From: Noviherbaspirillum_A sp963522035
Lineage (GTDB): Bacteria; Pseudomonadota; Gammaproteobacteria; Burkholderiales; Burkholderiaceae_D
DNA: 64,000 nucleotides
Assembly: GCA_963522035.1 (NCBI GenBank)
Contig: CAUQYP010000003.1
Location: forward strand, 16,714 to 80,713
Direction: 5' to 3'
Position numbers and translations under genes: made by a program. Below are positions 17,393-26,395 of this stretch, in pieces (the stretch's first letter is position 1; the number at the start of each line of letters is the position of its first letter). Below the pieces are notes generated by a model. The model ran no database searches, had not been told where the DNA came from, and saw only the letters and a list, made by a program, of their open reading frames with translations.

Positions 17393-18889
17393 TTACCCGA
17401 TCGCCTTCTTCACCACCGCATACCGGCGCAAGGTCTCTTCCCTTGCTTCCTCGTGCCGCACCAGCGGTTGCGGATAATCTGCCCCCAACTCGACCCCCGC
17501 CCGCCGTAGCGTCTCGGGCGCGAGCTTCCAGGGAGCATGGATATCCCGTCCCGACAGCTTGCCCAGCTGCGGCAGCCAGCTGCGGATGAAGACCCCGTCC
17601 GCGTCGAACTTTTCCGACTGCGTGACCGGATTGAAAATCCTGAACCACGGCTGTGCGTCGCAGCCGGACGACGCGGCCCACTGCCAGCCGCCATTGTTGG
17701 CCGACAGGTCGTAGTCGTTGAGCCTGGCCGCAAAGTAGTGTTCGCCCCGGCGGTAGTCGATGCCGAGGTCCTTGATCAGGAAGCAGGCGCTCACCATGCG
17801 CAGCCGGTTGTGCATGAAACCGGTTTCGTTCAACTGGCGCATCGCGGCGTCGACCAGCGGATAGCCGGTCTGGCCGTCGCACCACGCCTGGAACAGTGCG
17901 TCCGCATCCGGCCCGGAAGCCCACTGTATGCGGTCGTAATCGGGCTTGAACGCCTTTTGCGACACATGCGGGAAATGATGCAGGATGCTGAAATAGAAGT
18001 CGCGCCAGATCAGCTCGGACAGCCATGTCGCGGCGCCGTTGCCGCCCGCGCCATTGTGCATTTCGACCAGCGCCCGCCGCGCCAGCGAGCGCACCGACAC
18101 CGTGCCGAAGCGCAGGTGCACCGACAGGTGGGAGGTGCCGCGCCGTGCCGGGAAGTTGCGGGCGCTGTCGTAGTCGGCGATGCGGTCGATGAATTCGTCG
18201 ATCAAGTCCTGCCCGCCGCTCATGCCCGGGCCGATGTCGAGCCGGGACAGGTCGGCAGGCAGGAAGCCGATGTCGGCCAGCGCCGGCAAGGTGTCCGGCG
18301 CCGGCGCCAGGCGCTGGTAATCAGGCGGGGCCAGGTAGCGGTTCAGCAGTGGATTGTTCGTGTAGGGGTCGTCCGCCGCCGCCAGCAAGGTCCTGAGCCA
18401 GGCATTCTTGTACGGCGTGAACACCGAAAACGGCCCGCCGGCCTTGGTCAGCACTTCCGACTTTTCAAAGATCACCTGGTCCTTGCAGGAAATCATCCGG
18501 CGCCCATCCGCATGCAGCGCGCCAGCCACCGCGGCGTCGCGCGCCACTGCCGCCGGCTCGTAGTCCTCATTGACGAACACGGCCGCGACGCCCAGTTCGG
18601 CCGCCAGCCGCGGTATCTCGCTTGCCGCATGCGCATGGCGCACGATCATGCCGCCGCCATGGCTGCGCAGTTCGGCGTCCAGCTCGCCCAGGCTCTGGTG
18701 GATGAACGCGACCCGCCGGTCGGCGACCGGGCCGTCGTGCTGCAAGGGGTCGAGGATGTCGCGGTCGAAAATGAACACGCAATGGACGCGGCGCGACAGG
18801 CTCAGCGCTTCGTGTAGCGCCGCCTGGTCGAAGCTGCGCAGGTCGCGCCGGAACCACACCAGCGATAGGTCGAAAGGCGTCATGGACAA
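17393..18889 (-). CDS. phrB: Deoxyribodipyrimidine photolyase (CPD photolyase)
   Basis: A 498-residue light-driven DNA repair flavoprotein. The N-terminal antenna domain begins LVWFRRDLRSFDQAAL. The C-terminal FAD domain shows ELIWRDFYFSILHHFP, then GYPLVDAAMRQLNETGFMHN and RLRMVSACFLIKDLGIDYR, LNDYDLSANNGGWQWAASSG and the closing DAQPWFRIFNPVTQSEKFD, which together form the FAD pocket and lesion site of class I CPD photolyases. It repairs cyclobutane dimers in the cytosol. It stands convergent to vapBC and divergent from yqgE. Confidence 0.95.
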   Translation of the reverse strand: MSMTPFDLSLVWFRRDLRSFDQAALHEALSLSRRVHCVFIFDRDILDPLQHDGPVADRRVAFIHQSLGELDAELRSHGGGMIVRHAHAASEIPRLAAELGVAAVFVNEDYEPAAVARDAAVAGALHADGRRMISCKDQVIFEKSEVLTKAGGPFSVFTPYKNAWLRTLLAAADDPYTNNPLLNRYLAPPDYQRLAPAPDTLPALADIGFLPADLSRLDIGPGMSGGQDLIDEFIDRIADYDSARNFPARRGTSHLSVHLRFGTVSVRSLARRALVEMHNGAGGNGAATWLSELIWRDFYFSILHHFPHVSQKAFKPDYDRIQWASGPDADALFQAWCDGQTGYPLVDAAMRQLNETGFMHNRLRMVSACFLIKDLGIDYRRGEHYFAARLNDYDLSANNGGWQWAASSGCDAQPWFRIFNPVTQSEKFDADGVFIRSWLPQLGKLSGRDIHAPWKLAPETLRRAGVELGADYPQPLVRHEEAREETLRRYAVVKKAIG

Positions 18890-18996
18890 GGGAAATATAA
18901 GCAGGGCAGGGCAGGCCGGAAAGGCCGGCCCGCGAGAGCTGGCATGATGCCAGAAGCGGCAGCGGGCCGTGACAAAACTGCTAAAATGCGCGAATC

Positions 18997-19641
18997 ATGG
19001 CCAAGCGCAGAGACATTCCCGACCCTCCATCCAGACCGCGCGGCGCATCGGAATCCGACGCCGCTTCCGCGGTCGAACCCGGCCTGCATCTCGCCAACCA
19101 TTTCCTGATTGCCATGCCGTCGATGCTGGACCCGATCTTCGGCGGCGCAGTGGTCTACATGTGCGAACACAACGAAGACGGCGCGCTCGGCGTCATCATC
19201 AACAAGCCGACCGACATGATGATGCCGACATTGTTCGAGCGCATCGACCTCTCGCTAGACATCGACGCCAGCCGCATGGCCGAACAGCCCGTCATGTTCG
19301 GCGGCCCGGTCCAGGTCGAACGCGGCTTCGTGCTGCATGCGCCATTCGGCGAGTTTTCCTCGATGATGAAAGTCACCGACGACATCATCCTCACTACCTC
19401 CAAGGACGTGCTGGAAACGGTTGCCGCCACCGGCGGCCCGGCGCACCTGCTGGTGACGCTGGGCTGCGCCGGCTGGAGCGCCGGCCAGCTGGAGGAAGAA
19501 ATTACCCGCAACGGCTGGCTGACCGTGCCGGCCGACCCGGCGGTCATGTTCGACCTGCCGGTCGAAGACCGTTTCGTTGCCGCGCTGAAGTTGCTGGGCA
19601 TCGACCCGATGATGCTGACCGGCGAGGCCGGGCATGCGTGA
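18997..19641 (+). CDS. yqgE: YqgE/AlgH family protein
   Basis: A 214-residue member of UPF0301 (AlgH/YqgE). After a basic, Ser/Pro-rich N-terminus of about 30 residues come LANHFLIAMPSMLDPIFGGA, VVYMCEHNEDGALGVIINKP and the FGGPVQVERGFVLH segment, all conserved in the family. The biochemical role is not settled. The gene is next to ruvX in many proteobacteria, as here (6 bases apart). Confidence 0.92.
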   Translation: MAKRRDIPDPPSRPRGASESDAASAVEPGLHLANHFLIAMPSMLDPIFGGAVVYMCEHNEDGALGVIINKPTDMMMPTLFERIDLSLDIDASRMAEQPVMFGGPVQVERGFVLHAPFGEFSSMMKVTDDIILTTSKDVLETVAATGGPAHLLVTLGCAGWSAGQLEEEITRNGWLTVPADPAVMFDLPVEDRFVAALKLLGIDPMMLTGEAGHA

Positions 19642-19647
19642 GCTGCA

Positions 19648-20052
19648 GTGGCCGGCGGCAGCGTGAAGACGGTGCTCGGTTTCGATTTCGGACTCAAGCG
19701 CATCGGGGTGGCAGTCGGCAATACCGGACTGCGGCAGGCGCAGCCGCTGCAGATCATCGACGCGCCGACCAATGACGGCAAGTTCGCCGCGCTTGGCAAG
19801 CTGATAGAAGAATGGCAGCCTGCCGTGTGCGTGGTCGGCCTGCCGCGCCACCCGGATGGCGCCGAGCATGAAATGACCGTGCGCTGCCGCCGCTTCGCCA
19901 ACCAGCTGCACGGCCGCTACGCTGTGGAAACCGTGCTGGTCGACGAACGCTACTCGTCTGCCGTGCTGCAGCAGCGGCGCGGCGAACGGGTGGACGACCA
20001 GTCCGCCGCCATCATCCTGCAACAATACTTTGAAGAATATGCCCCATCCTGA
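19648..20052 (+). CDS. ruvX: Putative pre-16S rRNA nuclease RuvX/YqgF
   Basis: A 134-residue RNase H-fold protein. The first strand with its catalytic Asp is TVLGFDFGLKRIGVAVGN; VVGLPRHPDGAEHEM and VDERYSS provide the remaining conserved residues. In E. coli the homologue processes the 5' end of 16S rRNA. The start is GTG at 19648. The 3' end overlaps pyrR by 14 bases if pyrR starts at 20039. Confidence 0.92.
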   Translation: MAGGSVKTVLGFDFGLKRIGVAVGNTGLRQAQPLQIIDAPTNDGKFAALGKLIEEWQPAVCVVGLPRHPDGAEHEMTVRCRRFANQLHGRYAVETVLVDERYSSAVLQQRRGERVDDQSAAIILQQYFEEYAPS

Positions 20053-20545
20053 ACTCGACGCCGAAGCGCTGTACGCCGCGCTTGCCCGGCAAGTGAAAGA
20101 CGCGCTCGCCAGCGTGGACAACGTGGCGCTGGTCGGCATTTACTCCGGCGGCGCCTGGCTGGCCGACCGGCTGGCCGCCGAACTGCAGCTGGAAGGCCGC
20201 CTCGGCTACATCGACGTCTCGTTCTACCGCGACGACTATGCCGAGAAGGGCTTGCCGGCCGAGGTCAAGCCCAGCCATATCCCGTTCGACGTCGACGGCG
20301 CGACCATCCTGCTGGTCGACGACGTGCTCTACACCGGCCGCACCACCCGCGCCGCGATCAACGAACTTTTCGACTATGGCCGCCCGGCGCGCATCATGCT
20401 GGCTGCGTTGGTGGACCGGGGTGAAAGGGAGTTGCCGATTGCCGCCGACTTTGTCGCCCACACCCTCGCGCTCCAGCCCGGCGAGCGCCTTGTACTGCAA
20501 CGCGCCGACGACGGCAAACTTTCCTTCACCGTAGACCATGCATAA
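20039..20545 (+). CDS. pyrR: PyrR bifunctional regulator / uracil phosphoribosyltransferase
   Basis: A 168-residue PRT-fold protein. The PRPP-binding loop is ILLVDDVLYTGRTTRAA, with the family sequences VGIYSGGAWLADRL and DVSFYRDDY. PyrR senses UMP and in Gram-positives binds pyr mRNA; in Burkholderiales its exact regulatory mechanism is not known. It overlaps ruvX and its end overlaps pyrB by 8 bases, so translation is likely coupled. I see no pyr attenuator hairpin upstream. The ATG at 20030 is an alternative start. Confidence 0.9.
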   Translation: MPHPELDAEALYAALARQVKDALASVDNVALVGIYSGGAWLADRLAAELQLEGRLGYIDVSFYRDDYAEKGLPAEVKPSHIPFDVDGATILLVDDVLYTGRTTRAAINELFDYGRPARIMLAALVDRGERELPIAADFVAHTLALQPGERLVLQRADDGKLSFTVDHA

Positions 20546-21497
20546 TCCGCAACTCAACAAGAATGGCGAACTGACGCACCTGCTGACCATCGAAGGGCTG
20601 CCGCGGGCGGTGGTGACGCAGATTTTGGATACCGCGTCCTCCTTCGTCGGCATCAGCGACCGCGAGGTGAAGAAGGTGCCGCTGATGCGCGGCAAGAGCG
20701 TCTTCAACCTGTTTTTCGAGAATTCCACCCGCACCCGCACCACGTTCGAGATCGCATCCAAGCGGCTGTCGGCCGACGTGATCAACCTGAACATCTCGGC
20801 TTCCAGCGCCAGCAAGGGCGAGTCGCTGCTCGACACCATCGACAACCTGGCGGCCATGCATGCCGACATGTTCGTGGTGCGCCATGCGCAGTCCGGCGCG
20901 CCCTACCTGATCGCCAAGCACCTGACCGACACCGGCCGCTCGCATGTCCACGTGGTCAACGCCGGCGACGGCCGCCATGCGCACCCGACCCAGGGCCTGC
21001 TGGACATGTACACCATCCGGCACTACAAGAAGGACTTTTCCAACCTGACCGTGGCCATCGTCGGCGACATCCTGCACAGCCGCGTCGCCCGCTCGGACAT
21101 CCACGCGCTGACTACGCTGGGCGTGCCCGAAGTGCGCGCGATCGGCCCGCGCACCTTGCTGCCCAGCGGCCTGGAGCAACTGGGCGTGCGGGTTTTTACC
21201 GACATGCGGGAGGGGCTGAAGGACGTCGACGTCATCATCATGCTGCGCCTGCAGAACGAGCGCATGAGCGGCGCGCTGCTGCCGTCGGCCCAGGAGTATT
21301 TCAAGAGCTACGGGCTGACCACCGAGCGGCTGGCGCTGGCCAGGCCGGACGCCATCGTCATGCATCCGGGGCCGATGAACCGCGGCGTGGAAATCGAGTC
21401 GGCGGTGGCGGACGGCACGCAGGCAGTGATCTTGCCGCAGGTGACCTTCGGCATCGCGGTGCGGATGGCGGTGATGAGCATCATTGCGGGGAACTGA
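20538..21497 (+). CDS. pyrB: Aspartate carbamoyltransferase catalytic chain
   Basis: A 319-residue enzyme making carbamoyl-aspartate in pyrimidine synthesis. The carbamoyl-phosphate loop FENSTRTRTTFE, HPTQGLLDMYTI and the aspartate-binding VHPGPMNRG-like segment (MHPGPMNRGVEI) are all present. No regulatory chain pyrI is visible; instead a pyrC' lies downstream, as in the Pseudomonas-type ATCase, a pyrB/pyrC' dodecamer. Translationally linked to pyrR by overlap. Confidence 0.96.
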   Translation: MHNPQLNKNGELTHLLTIEGLPRAVVTQILDTASSFVGISDREVKKVPLMRGKSVFNLFFENSTRTRTTFEIASKRLSADVINLNISASSASKGESLLDTIDNLAAMHADMFVVRHAQSGAPYLIAKHLTDTGRSHVHVVNAGDGRHAHPTQGLLDMYTIRHYKKDFSNLTVAIVGDILHSRVARSDIHALTTLGVPEVRAIGPRTLLPSGLEQLGVRVFTDMREGLKDVDVIIMLRLQNERMSGALLPSAQEYFKSYGLTTERLALARPDAIVMHPGPMNRGVEIESAVADGTQAVILPQVTFGIAVRMAVMSIIAGN

Positions 21498-21579
21498 CCG
21501 GGAGCGTTGCCTGCCTTCTCCGCGGCTCGCGGCGAAGGGCGTGCATGGCGGTGCGCTGCAGCGACAGCATGGAGGAATC

Positions 21580-22047
21580 ATGAACAAAAAATGGTTTGCA
21601 TTGCTGATCGTCGCGCTGAACGCCTCCGTCATGTCCGGCGCCCATGCGGATGCCGCGGAAGACCGGGCGACATTCCAGGCAATCTTCAGCGCATGGACAC
21701 AGGCATTCAATGAAAGAAGGTTTCCGGAAGTCTGCGCTCTCTTTTCCAAGTCGCTGACCGCGGATTACCAGGGCGCCGAGGCCAAGGATTATTCGGCCAT
21801 CTGCAATGGATTCGACAGGATATTCCAGGAAAAAGGCGTCGTTTATCACAATGACTTCAAGATCCACCGGATAGTCCGGTCCCGGGACCTGGCGACCGTG
21901 CGGATCACCTGGTACCTGAATGTTTACAAGGAAGGCGCCCACCTTGCCGCGATTCAGGAAGAAGGGCTGGATGTTTTTCAGAAGCAGGAAAACGGGAACT
22001 GGGAAATCGTGCACTTCATTGCGTATCCCGTCTTGCCGGAAAGATAG
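21580..22047 (+). CDS. Secreted SnoaL/NTF2-like protein
   Basis: A 155-residue protein with a signal peptide (MNKKWFALLIVALNASVMSGAHA, cleavage expected after AHA near residue 23) and a single NTF2-like cone fold: AEDRATFQAIFSAWTQAFNE, followed by strands such as ATVRITWYLNVY and the closing GNWEIVHFIAYPVL. This matches the SnoaL / DUF4440 superfamily, whose members are enzymes or binding proteins. The start at 21580 is set by a strong GGAGGA. It sits between pyrB and pyrC' but its periplasmic location argues against a part in pyrimidine synthesis. Confidence 0.8.
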   Translation: MNKKWFALLIVALNASVMSGAHADAAEDRATFQAIFSAWTQAFNERRFPEVCALFSKSLTADYQGAEAKDYSAICNGFDRIFQEKGVVYHNDFKIHRIVRSRDLATVRITWYLNVYKEGAHLAAIQEEGLDVFQKQENGNWEIVHFIAYPVLPER

Positions 22048-22140
22048 CGCCGCCCCGGGTAACGCGGATTGTGCCGCGCCGTTCCCGGGAGTTTGAACAA
22101 GAAAGCGCCAGGCGAACTTGGCGCCAGCATCAAGGGAAAC

Positions 22141-23424
22141 ATGAAACTGCATATCAAGAACGGCCGCCTGATCGACCCGGCCAACAAGATCGACGCGCAA
22201 CACGACCTCTACCTCGCCGACGGCAAGGTCGCCGCTGTCGGCGCCGCGCCGGCCAATTTCCAGCCCGACCAGACCATCGACGCCAGCGGCCTGATCGTCG
22301 TCCCCGGCCTGGTCGACCTTTCCGCCCGCCTGCGCGAACCCGGTTATGAATACAAGGCCACGCTGGAATCCGAACTCCAGGCCGCGATACAGGGCGGCGT
22401 CACCAGCCTGGTCTGCCCGCCGGACACCGACCCGGTGCTGGACGAACCCGGCCTGGTCGAAATGCTGCGCCACCGCGCCCGCACCATGAACCAGGCCCAT
22501 GTCTACCCGCTGGGCGCGCTCACCGTCGGCCTGAAAGGCCAGGCGCTGACCGAGATGGCCGAGCTGACCGACGCCGGCTGCGTCGGTTTCTCGCAAGCGG
22601 AAGTGCCGATCCTCGACACCACGGTGCTTATGCGTGCGATGCAATATGCGCAGACTTTCGGCTACACCGTCTGGCTGCGCGCGCAGGACGCGCATGTCGG
22701 CCGCAGCGGCATTGCGCATAGCGGCCCGATTGCGTCGCGGCTGGGCCTGACCGGCGTGCCGGTCATGGCCGAAACCATTGCGCTGTACACGATCTTCGAG
22801 CTGATGCGTGCCACCGGCGCCCGCGTCCACCTGTGTCGCATCTCGTCGGCCGCCGGCGTAACGCTGGTCAGGGCAGCGAAAAAGGAAGGGCTGCGGCTCA
22901 GTTGCGACGTCGGCGCCCACCATGTCCATATGACCGATGTGGACATCGGTTACTTCGACGCCAATGCGCGCCTGACGCCGCCGCTGCGCTCGCAGCGCGA
23001 CCGTGACGGCCTGCGCCAGGGGCTGATGGACGGCACCATCGACGCGATCTGTTCCGACCACACCCCGGTCGACGACGATGAAAAACTGCTGCCTTTCGGC
23101 GAAGCCTCTCCCGGCGCGACCGGCCTGGAACTGCTGCTGTCGCTGGCGCTGAAGTGGGCCGACGAGGCAGGCAAGGGCGACCCGCTGTCGCTGGCAGTGG
23201 CCAAGATCAGCGCCGACGCCGCCCGGGTCGCCGGCCTGCCCGGCGGCCGGCTGGAAGCGGGTGCGCCGGCCGACATCTGCATTTTCGACCCCGAAGCGCG
23301 CTGGACCGTCAACGCCGCCGCGCTCGCCAGCCAGGGCAAGCACACGCCTTTCCTGGGCTACGAACTGCGCGGCCAGGTGCGGCACACCATCGTCGCCGGC
23401 CAGGTGGTCTTCCAGCGCCGATGA
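22141..23424 (+). CDS. pyrC': Dihydroorotase-like protein lacking the zinc-binding HxH (PyrC')
   Basis: A 427-residue amidohydrolase of the class I dihydroorotase family. The normal zinc motif D-x-H-x-H-x-R is here DLSARLR (D59, S61, R63, R65), so both metal-binding histidines are replaced. The later DHAPH motif reads DHTPV (second His lost), while VHLCRIS and AHHVHMTD histidines are kept. This pattern is that of the inactive PyrC' found in Pseudomonas ATCase, where it is needed to assemble the PyrB holoenzyme. An active pyrC should lie elsewhere. It ends at 23424; plsC begins 26 bases later. Confidence 0.88.
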   Translation: MKLHIKNGRLIDPANKIDAQHDLYLADGKVAAVGAAPANFQPDQTIDASGLIVVPGLVDLSARLREPGYEYKATLESELQAAIQGGVTSLVCPPDTDPVLDEPGLVEMLRHRARTMNQAHVYPLGALTVGLKGQALTEMAELTDAGCVGFSQAEVPILDTTVLMRAMQYAQTFGYTVWLRAQDAHVGRSGIAHSGPIASRLGLTGVPVMAETIALYTIFELMRATGARVHLCRISSAAGVTLVRAAKKEGLRLSCDVGAHHVHMTDVDIGYFDANARLTPPLRSQRDRDGLRQGLMDGTIDAICSDHTPVDDDEKLLPFGEASPGATGLELLLSLALKWADEAGKGDPLSLAVAKISADAARVAGLPGGRLEAGAPADICIFDPEARWTVNAAALASQGKHTPFLGYELRGQVRHTIVAGQVVFQRR

Positions 23425-23449
23425 GCGATTCCGTCGCGCGAGGCGGCGC

Positions 23450-24193
23450 ATGAGCGTATTGCAACTGCTGCACCTGCTGCGCGTGGTGCTCCATCTGTTC
23501 CAGGGCCTGGCCACCTGCGCGCTGGTCTTTCCGCTAGCCGGGCCGGCCGTGCGCGAGCGGCGCATACGCAACTGGTCGCGCAAGTTACTGGCTATCTGCG
23601 GCGTGCGGCTGATAGTCAGGGGCGCTATTTCCGACAGCCCGGCCCTGATCGTCTGCAACCACATCTCCTGGCTGGACATCTTCGCCATCAACACCTGCCG
23701 CCCGTGCCGCTTCGTCGCCAAGTCCGACATCCGTGACTGGCCGCTGCTGGGCTGGCTGTGCGACCGCGCCGGCACCATCTTCATCGCCCGCGGCCGCCAG
23801 CGCGACGTGCGCCGCATCTTCCAGGGCCTGGTGCAGAGCATCCATGCCGGCGAGCGGGTGGCCTTCTTCCCGGAAGGCACCACCTCGCTGCAAGGTACCG
23901 TGCTGCCTTTCCATGCCAACCTGTTCGAGGCGGCGATCGATGCGGATGTGCCGGTTCAGCCGTATGCATTGCGCTACCTGGACCGCGATGGCCGGCCGCA
24001 TCCGGCGGTGGACTATGTCGGCGACACGACCTTCGTGCAAAGCATGCTGACGATTTTGCGGCATCGGGATATCACGGCGGAGTTGCTGGTGCTGCCGGCG
24101 ATGCCGACCGTGGGGGCGCATCGGCGGGAGCTGGCGGTGGCGGCGCGTGGGGCGATTGCGGGGGCGCTGGAGACTTCGGCGGTGGCAGCCTAG
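23450..24193 (+). CDS. plsC: 1-acyl-sn-glycerol-3-phosphate acyltransferase
   Basis: A 247-residue membrane-associated acyltransferase of phospholipid synthesis. The catalytic HX4D box is NHISWLD, followed by FVAKSDIRDWPLLGWL and the glycerol-phosphate-binding FFPEGTTS. A hydrophobic N-terminal helix (VLHLFQGLATCALVFPLAGP) would seat it in the inner membrane. The ATG at 23450 has AGGCGG just upstream. Its stop overlaps the stop of convergent apaH by three bases. Confidence 0.9.
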   Translation: MSVLQLLHLLRVVLHLFQGLATCALVFPLAGPAVRERRIRNWSRKLLAICGVRLIVRGAISDSPALIVCNHISWLDIFAINTCRPCRFVAKSDIRDWPLLGWLCDRAGTIFIARGRQRDVRRIFQGLVQSIHAGERVAFFPEGTTSLQGTVLPFHANLFEAAIDADVPVQPYALRYLDRDGRPHPAVDYVGDTTFVQSMLTILRHRDITAELLVLPAMPTVGAHRRELAVAARGAIAGALETSAVAA

Positions 24194-25008
24194 CCTGGCG
24201 CCTGGTACTGCGGACAGTCGACCTGGACGATTTCGCGATCATCCAAACAAACTGCGCTCAGCTGCCCGCCCCAGACGCAGCCGGTGTCGAGCGCAATGAA
24301 ATCCGGCCGCATCACCAGGCCCAGCGTCGACCAGTGCCCGCAGACGATCGTCGCGTCCAGCGACCGGCGGCCGGGCACGTCGAACCAGGGCATGAAGCCG
24401 GCGGGCGCTTCGCCGGCGCCGTCCTTGGTATGAAAGTCCATGGTGCCGTCGGCGCTGCAGAAACGGATCCGGGTCAGCGCATTGACGATGAAGCGGAGGC
24501 GGTCGATGCCCTGCAAACCGTCGTCCCAGCGCGCCGGTTCGTTGCCATACATGCCACGCAGGAACGCCAGCCAGTCCGGCCCGCGCAGCACGGTTTCCAC
24601 CTCGCGCGCCAGTTCCAGAGCCTGCGCGGCCGTCCATTGCGGCACCAGGCCGGCATGCACCATCAGGTAATCGCCCTCGCGTAACGCCATTGGACGGAAG
24701 CGCAGCCAGTCCAATAGTTCTTCGCGGTCTGGCGCGGATAGGATGTCGTCCAACGTGTCGCTGCGGCCGGGTTTGCGGATGCCGTTGGCGACGGCGAGCA
24801 AGTGCAGGTCGTGGTTGCCCAGCACCATGTCGGCGCTGTCGTCCAGCGCGCGGACTTCGCGCAGCATGGAAAGCGATTGCGGGCCACGGTTGACGGCGTC
24901 ACCTACGAATACGAAATGGGCGTCGGGAGTGCGGGTGCGGATCTTGGAGATCAGGGCCAGGGCGCGGGAGTGGCAGCCTTGAATGTCGCCGATGGCGTAG
25001 GTTGTCAT
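24190..25008 (-). CDS. apaH: Bis(5'-nucleosyl)-tetraphosphatase, symmetrical
   Basis: A 272-residue metallophosphatase that splits Ap4A into two ADP. The phosphoesterase motifs are GDIQGC at the N-terminus, FVGDAVNRGPQS, and MVLGNHDLHLLAV, with ICGHWSTLG (as VCGHWSTLGLV) near the end. Start at 25008 gives the canonical MTTYAIGDIQG; the frame stays open further upstream without support. Convergent with plsC and divergent from rfbB across about 300 bases. Confidence 0.93.
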   Translation of the reverse strand: MTTYAIGDIQGCHSRALALISKIRTRTPDAHFVFVGDAVNRGPQSLSMLREVRALDDSADMVLGNHDLHLLAVANGIRKPGRSDTLDDILSAPDREELLDWLRFRPMALREGDYLMVHAGLVPQWTAAQALELAREVETVLRGPDWLAFLRGMYGNEPARWDDGLQGIDRLRFIVNALTRIRFCSADGTMDFHTKDGAGEAPAGFMPWFDVPGRRSLDATIVCGHWSTLGLVMRPDFIALDTGCVWGGQLSAVCLDDREIVQVDCPQYQAPG

Positions 25009-25312
25009 TGTTTCTGTTTTATGTAGTCGATCACCGGATAAGTCGTTAGATTTTCGCACTCAGATAAGATGTGGTTCCAAGGCCGAATTCTACCTTTACC
25101 ATCTGGCGAAATTTTTAACCTAAAATTGCACAGTTGACACAATAATAAGGCAACACTCTTGATTTGACTCGCAGCCCACCCAGGCAATTACAGCGAAACT
25201 TCGGTTTTCTTTGGCAGTGCACCATATTCACTGGGGCATGATTTCAATATAGAAATAAAATTGATATGGTCTCGGAATTTCAAACCAAACAACGATTTTC
25301 AAAGGCAACAAC
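25009..25312. other. Non-coding region between apaH and rfbB
   Basis: 304 bases, clearly more A+T-rich than the genes on either side, with no convincing gene. It must contain the divergent promoters of apaH and of the rhamnose operon. A perfect -35 box TTGACA lies at 25134-25139 but the -10 at 17-base spacing is poor. No JUMPstart/ops element was found. Confidence 0.5.
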
Positions 25313-26395
25313 ATGATATTGGTGACAGGAGGCGCAGGCTTTATCGGCTCGAATTTTGTCCTCGACTGGCTGGCTGCGAACGATGAGCCTGTCGTCAACC
25401 TCGACAAGCTGACCTACGCCGGCAATCTTGGCAACCTGGTTGGAATACAGGGCGACGTGCGACACAGCTTCGTCCATGGCGACATCTGCGACGCAGCGTT
25501 GCTGGCGCAGCTTTTCGCAAAACACCAGCCCCGGGCCGTTGTCCACTTTGCCGCCGAAAGCCATGTCGACCGTTCCATCCACGGGCCGGCCGAGTTTGTC
25601 AGGACCAATGTGAACGGCACGTTCACGCTGCTGGAAGCCGCCCGGGCTTATTGGAACGCCCTTGCGCCGGCAGAACAGGCGGACTTCCGCTTCCTGCATG
25701 TCTCGACCGATGAGGTGTACGGCAGCCTGGGGCCGGATGAAGCGCCGTTCACCGAAACCCGGGCGTATGAACCGAACAGCCCGTACTCGGCATCGAAAGC
25801 GGCGTCCGACCATCTGGTGCGCGCCTACCACCATACCTATGGCTTGCCGACGCTGACGACCAATTGCTCGAACAACTACGGCCCCTTCCATTTTCCAGAG
25901 AAACTGATCCCGCTGATCATTGCCAATGCGCGCGCTGGCAAGCCCCTGCCCATCTACGGCGATGGCCAGCAGGTGCGGGACTGGCTGTACGTGGGAGACC
26001 ATTGCGCGGCAATCCGCCGAGTACTCGCCGCAGGTCGTCCAGGCGAGACCTACAATATTGGCGGCTGGAACGAAAAAGCCAACCTCGACGTGGTCCACAC
26101 GCTGTGCGACATCCTCGACCAGCTTGCGCCGCGCCAGCAAGGTGGCAGCTACCGCGAGCAGATTACCTATGTCGCCGACCGTCCCGGCCATGACCGCCGC
26201 TATGCGATCGACGCCCGCAAGATCGAACGCGAACTGGGCTGGAAGCCGGTGGAAACCTTCGAGACCGGCATTCGCAAGACCGTGCAGTGGTATCTCGACA
26301 ATACGCAGTGGGTGCAGGACGTGCAGTCCGGCGACTATATGAAGTGGATGGAGCGCAATTACGACCAGCGCGACGCCGAAAGGAAACAGGCATGA
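25313..26395 (+). CDS. rfbB: dTDP-glucose 4,6-dehydratase
   Basis: A 360-residue extended SDR enzyme: second step of dTDP-L-rhamnose synthesis. NAD-binding GGAGFIGSNFV, the STDEVYG segment and the catalytic tyrosine/lysine in YSASKAASDH are present, together with FAAESHVDRSI, which is specific to this enzyme. The stop overlaps rfbA as ATGA. First gene of rfbBACD. Confidence 0.96.
   Translation: MILVTGGAGFIGSNFVLDWLAANDEPVVNLDKLTYAGNLGNLVGIQGDVRHSFVHGDICDAALLAQLFAKHQPRAVVHFAAESHVDRSIHGPAEFVRTNVNGTFTLLEAARAYWNALAPAEQADFRFLHVSTDEVYGSLGPDEAPFTETRAYEPNSPYSASKAASDHLVRAYHHTYGLPTLTTNCSNNYGPFHFPEKLIPLIIANARAGKPLPIYGDGQQVRDWLYVGDHCAAIRRVLAAGRPGETYNIGGWNEKANLDVVHTLCDILDQLAPRQQGGSYREQITYVADRPGHDRRYAIDARKIERELGWKPVETFETGIRKTVQWYLDNTQWVQDVQSGDYMKWMERNYDQRDAERKQA

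Noticed and set aside
21481..23919. 812-codon open frame antisense to the SnoaL-like gene, pyrC' and plsC
   Set aside because: Spans three well-supported genes on the other strand and shows only frame-shadow composition.
25009..25312. JUMPstart/ops element before the polysaccharide genes
   Set aside because: No GGCGGTAGCGT-like sequence found here or at 28715-29252 or 44003-44712.
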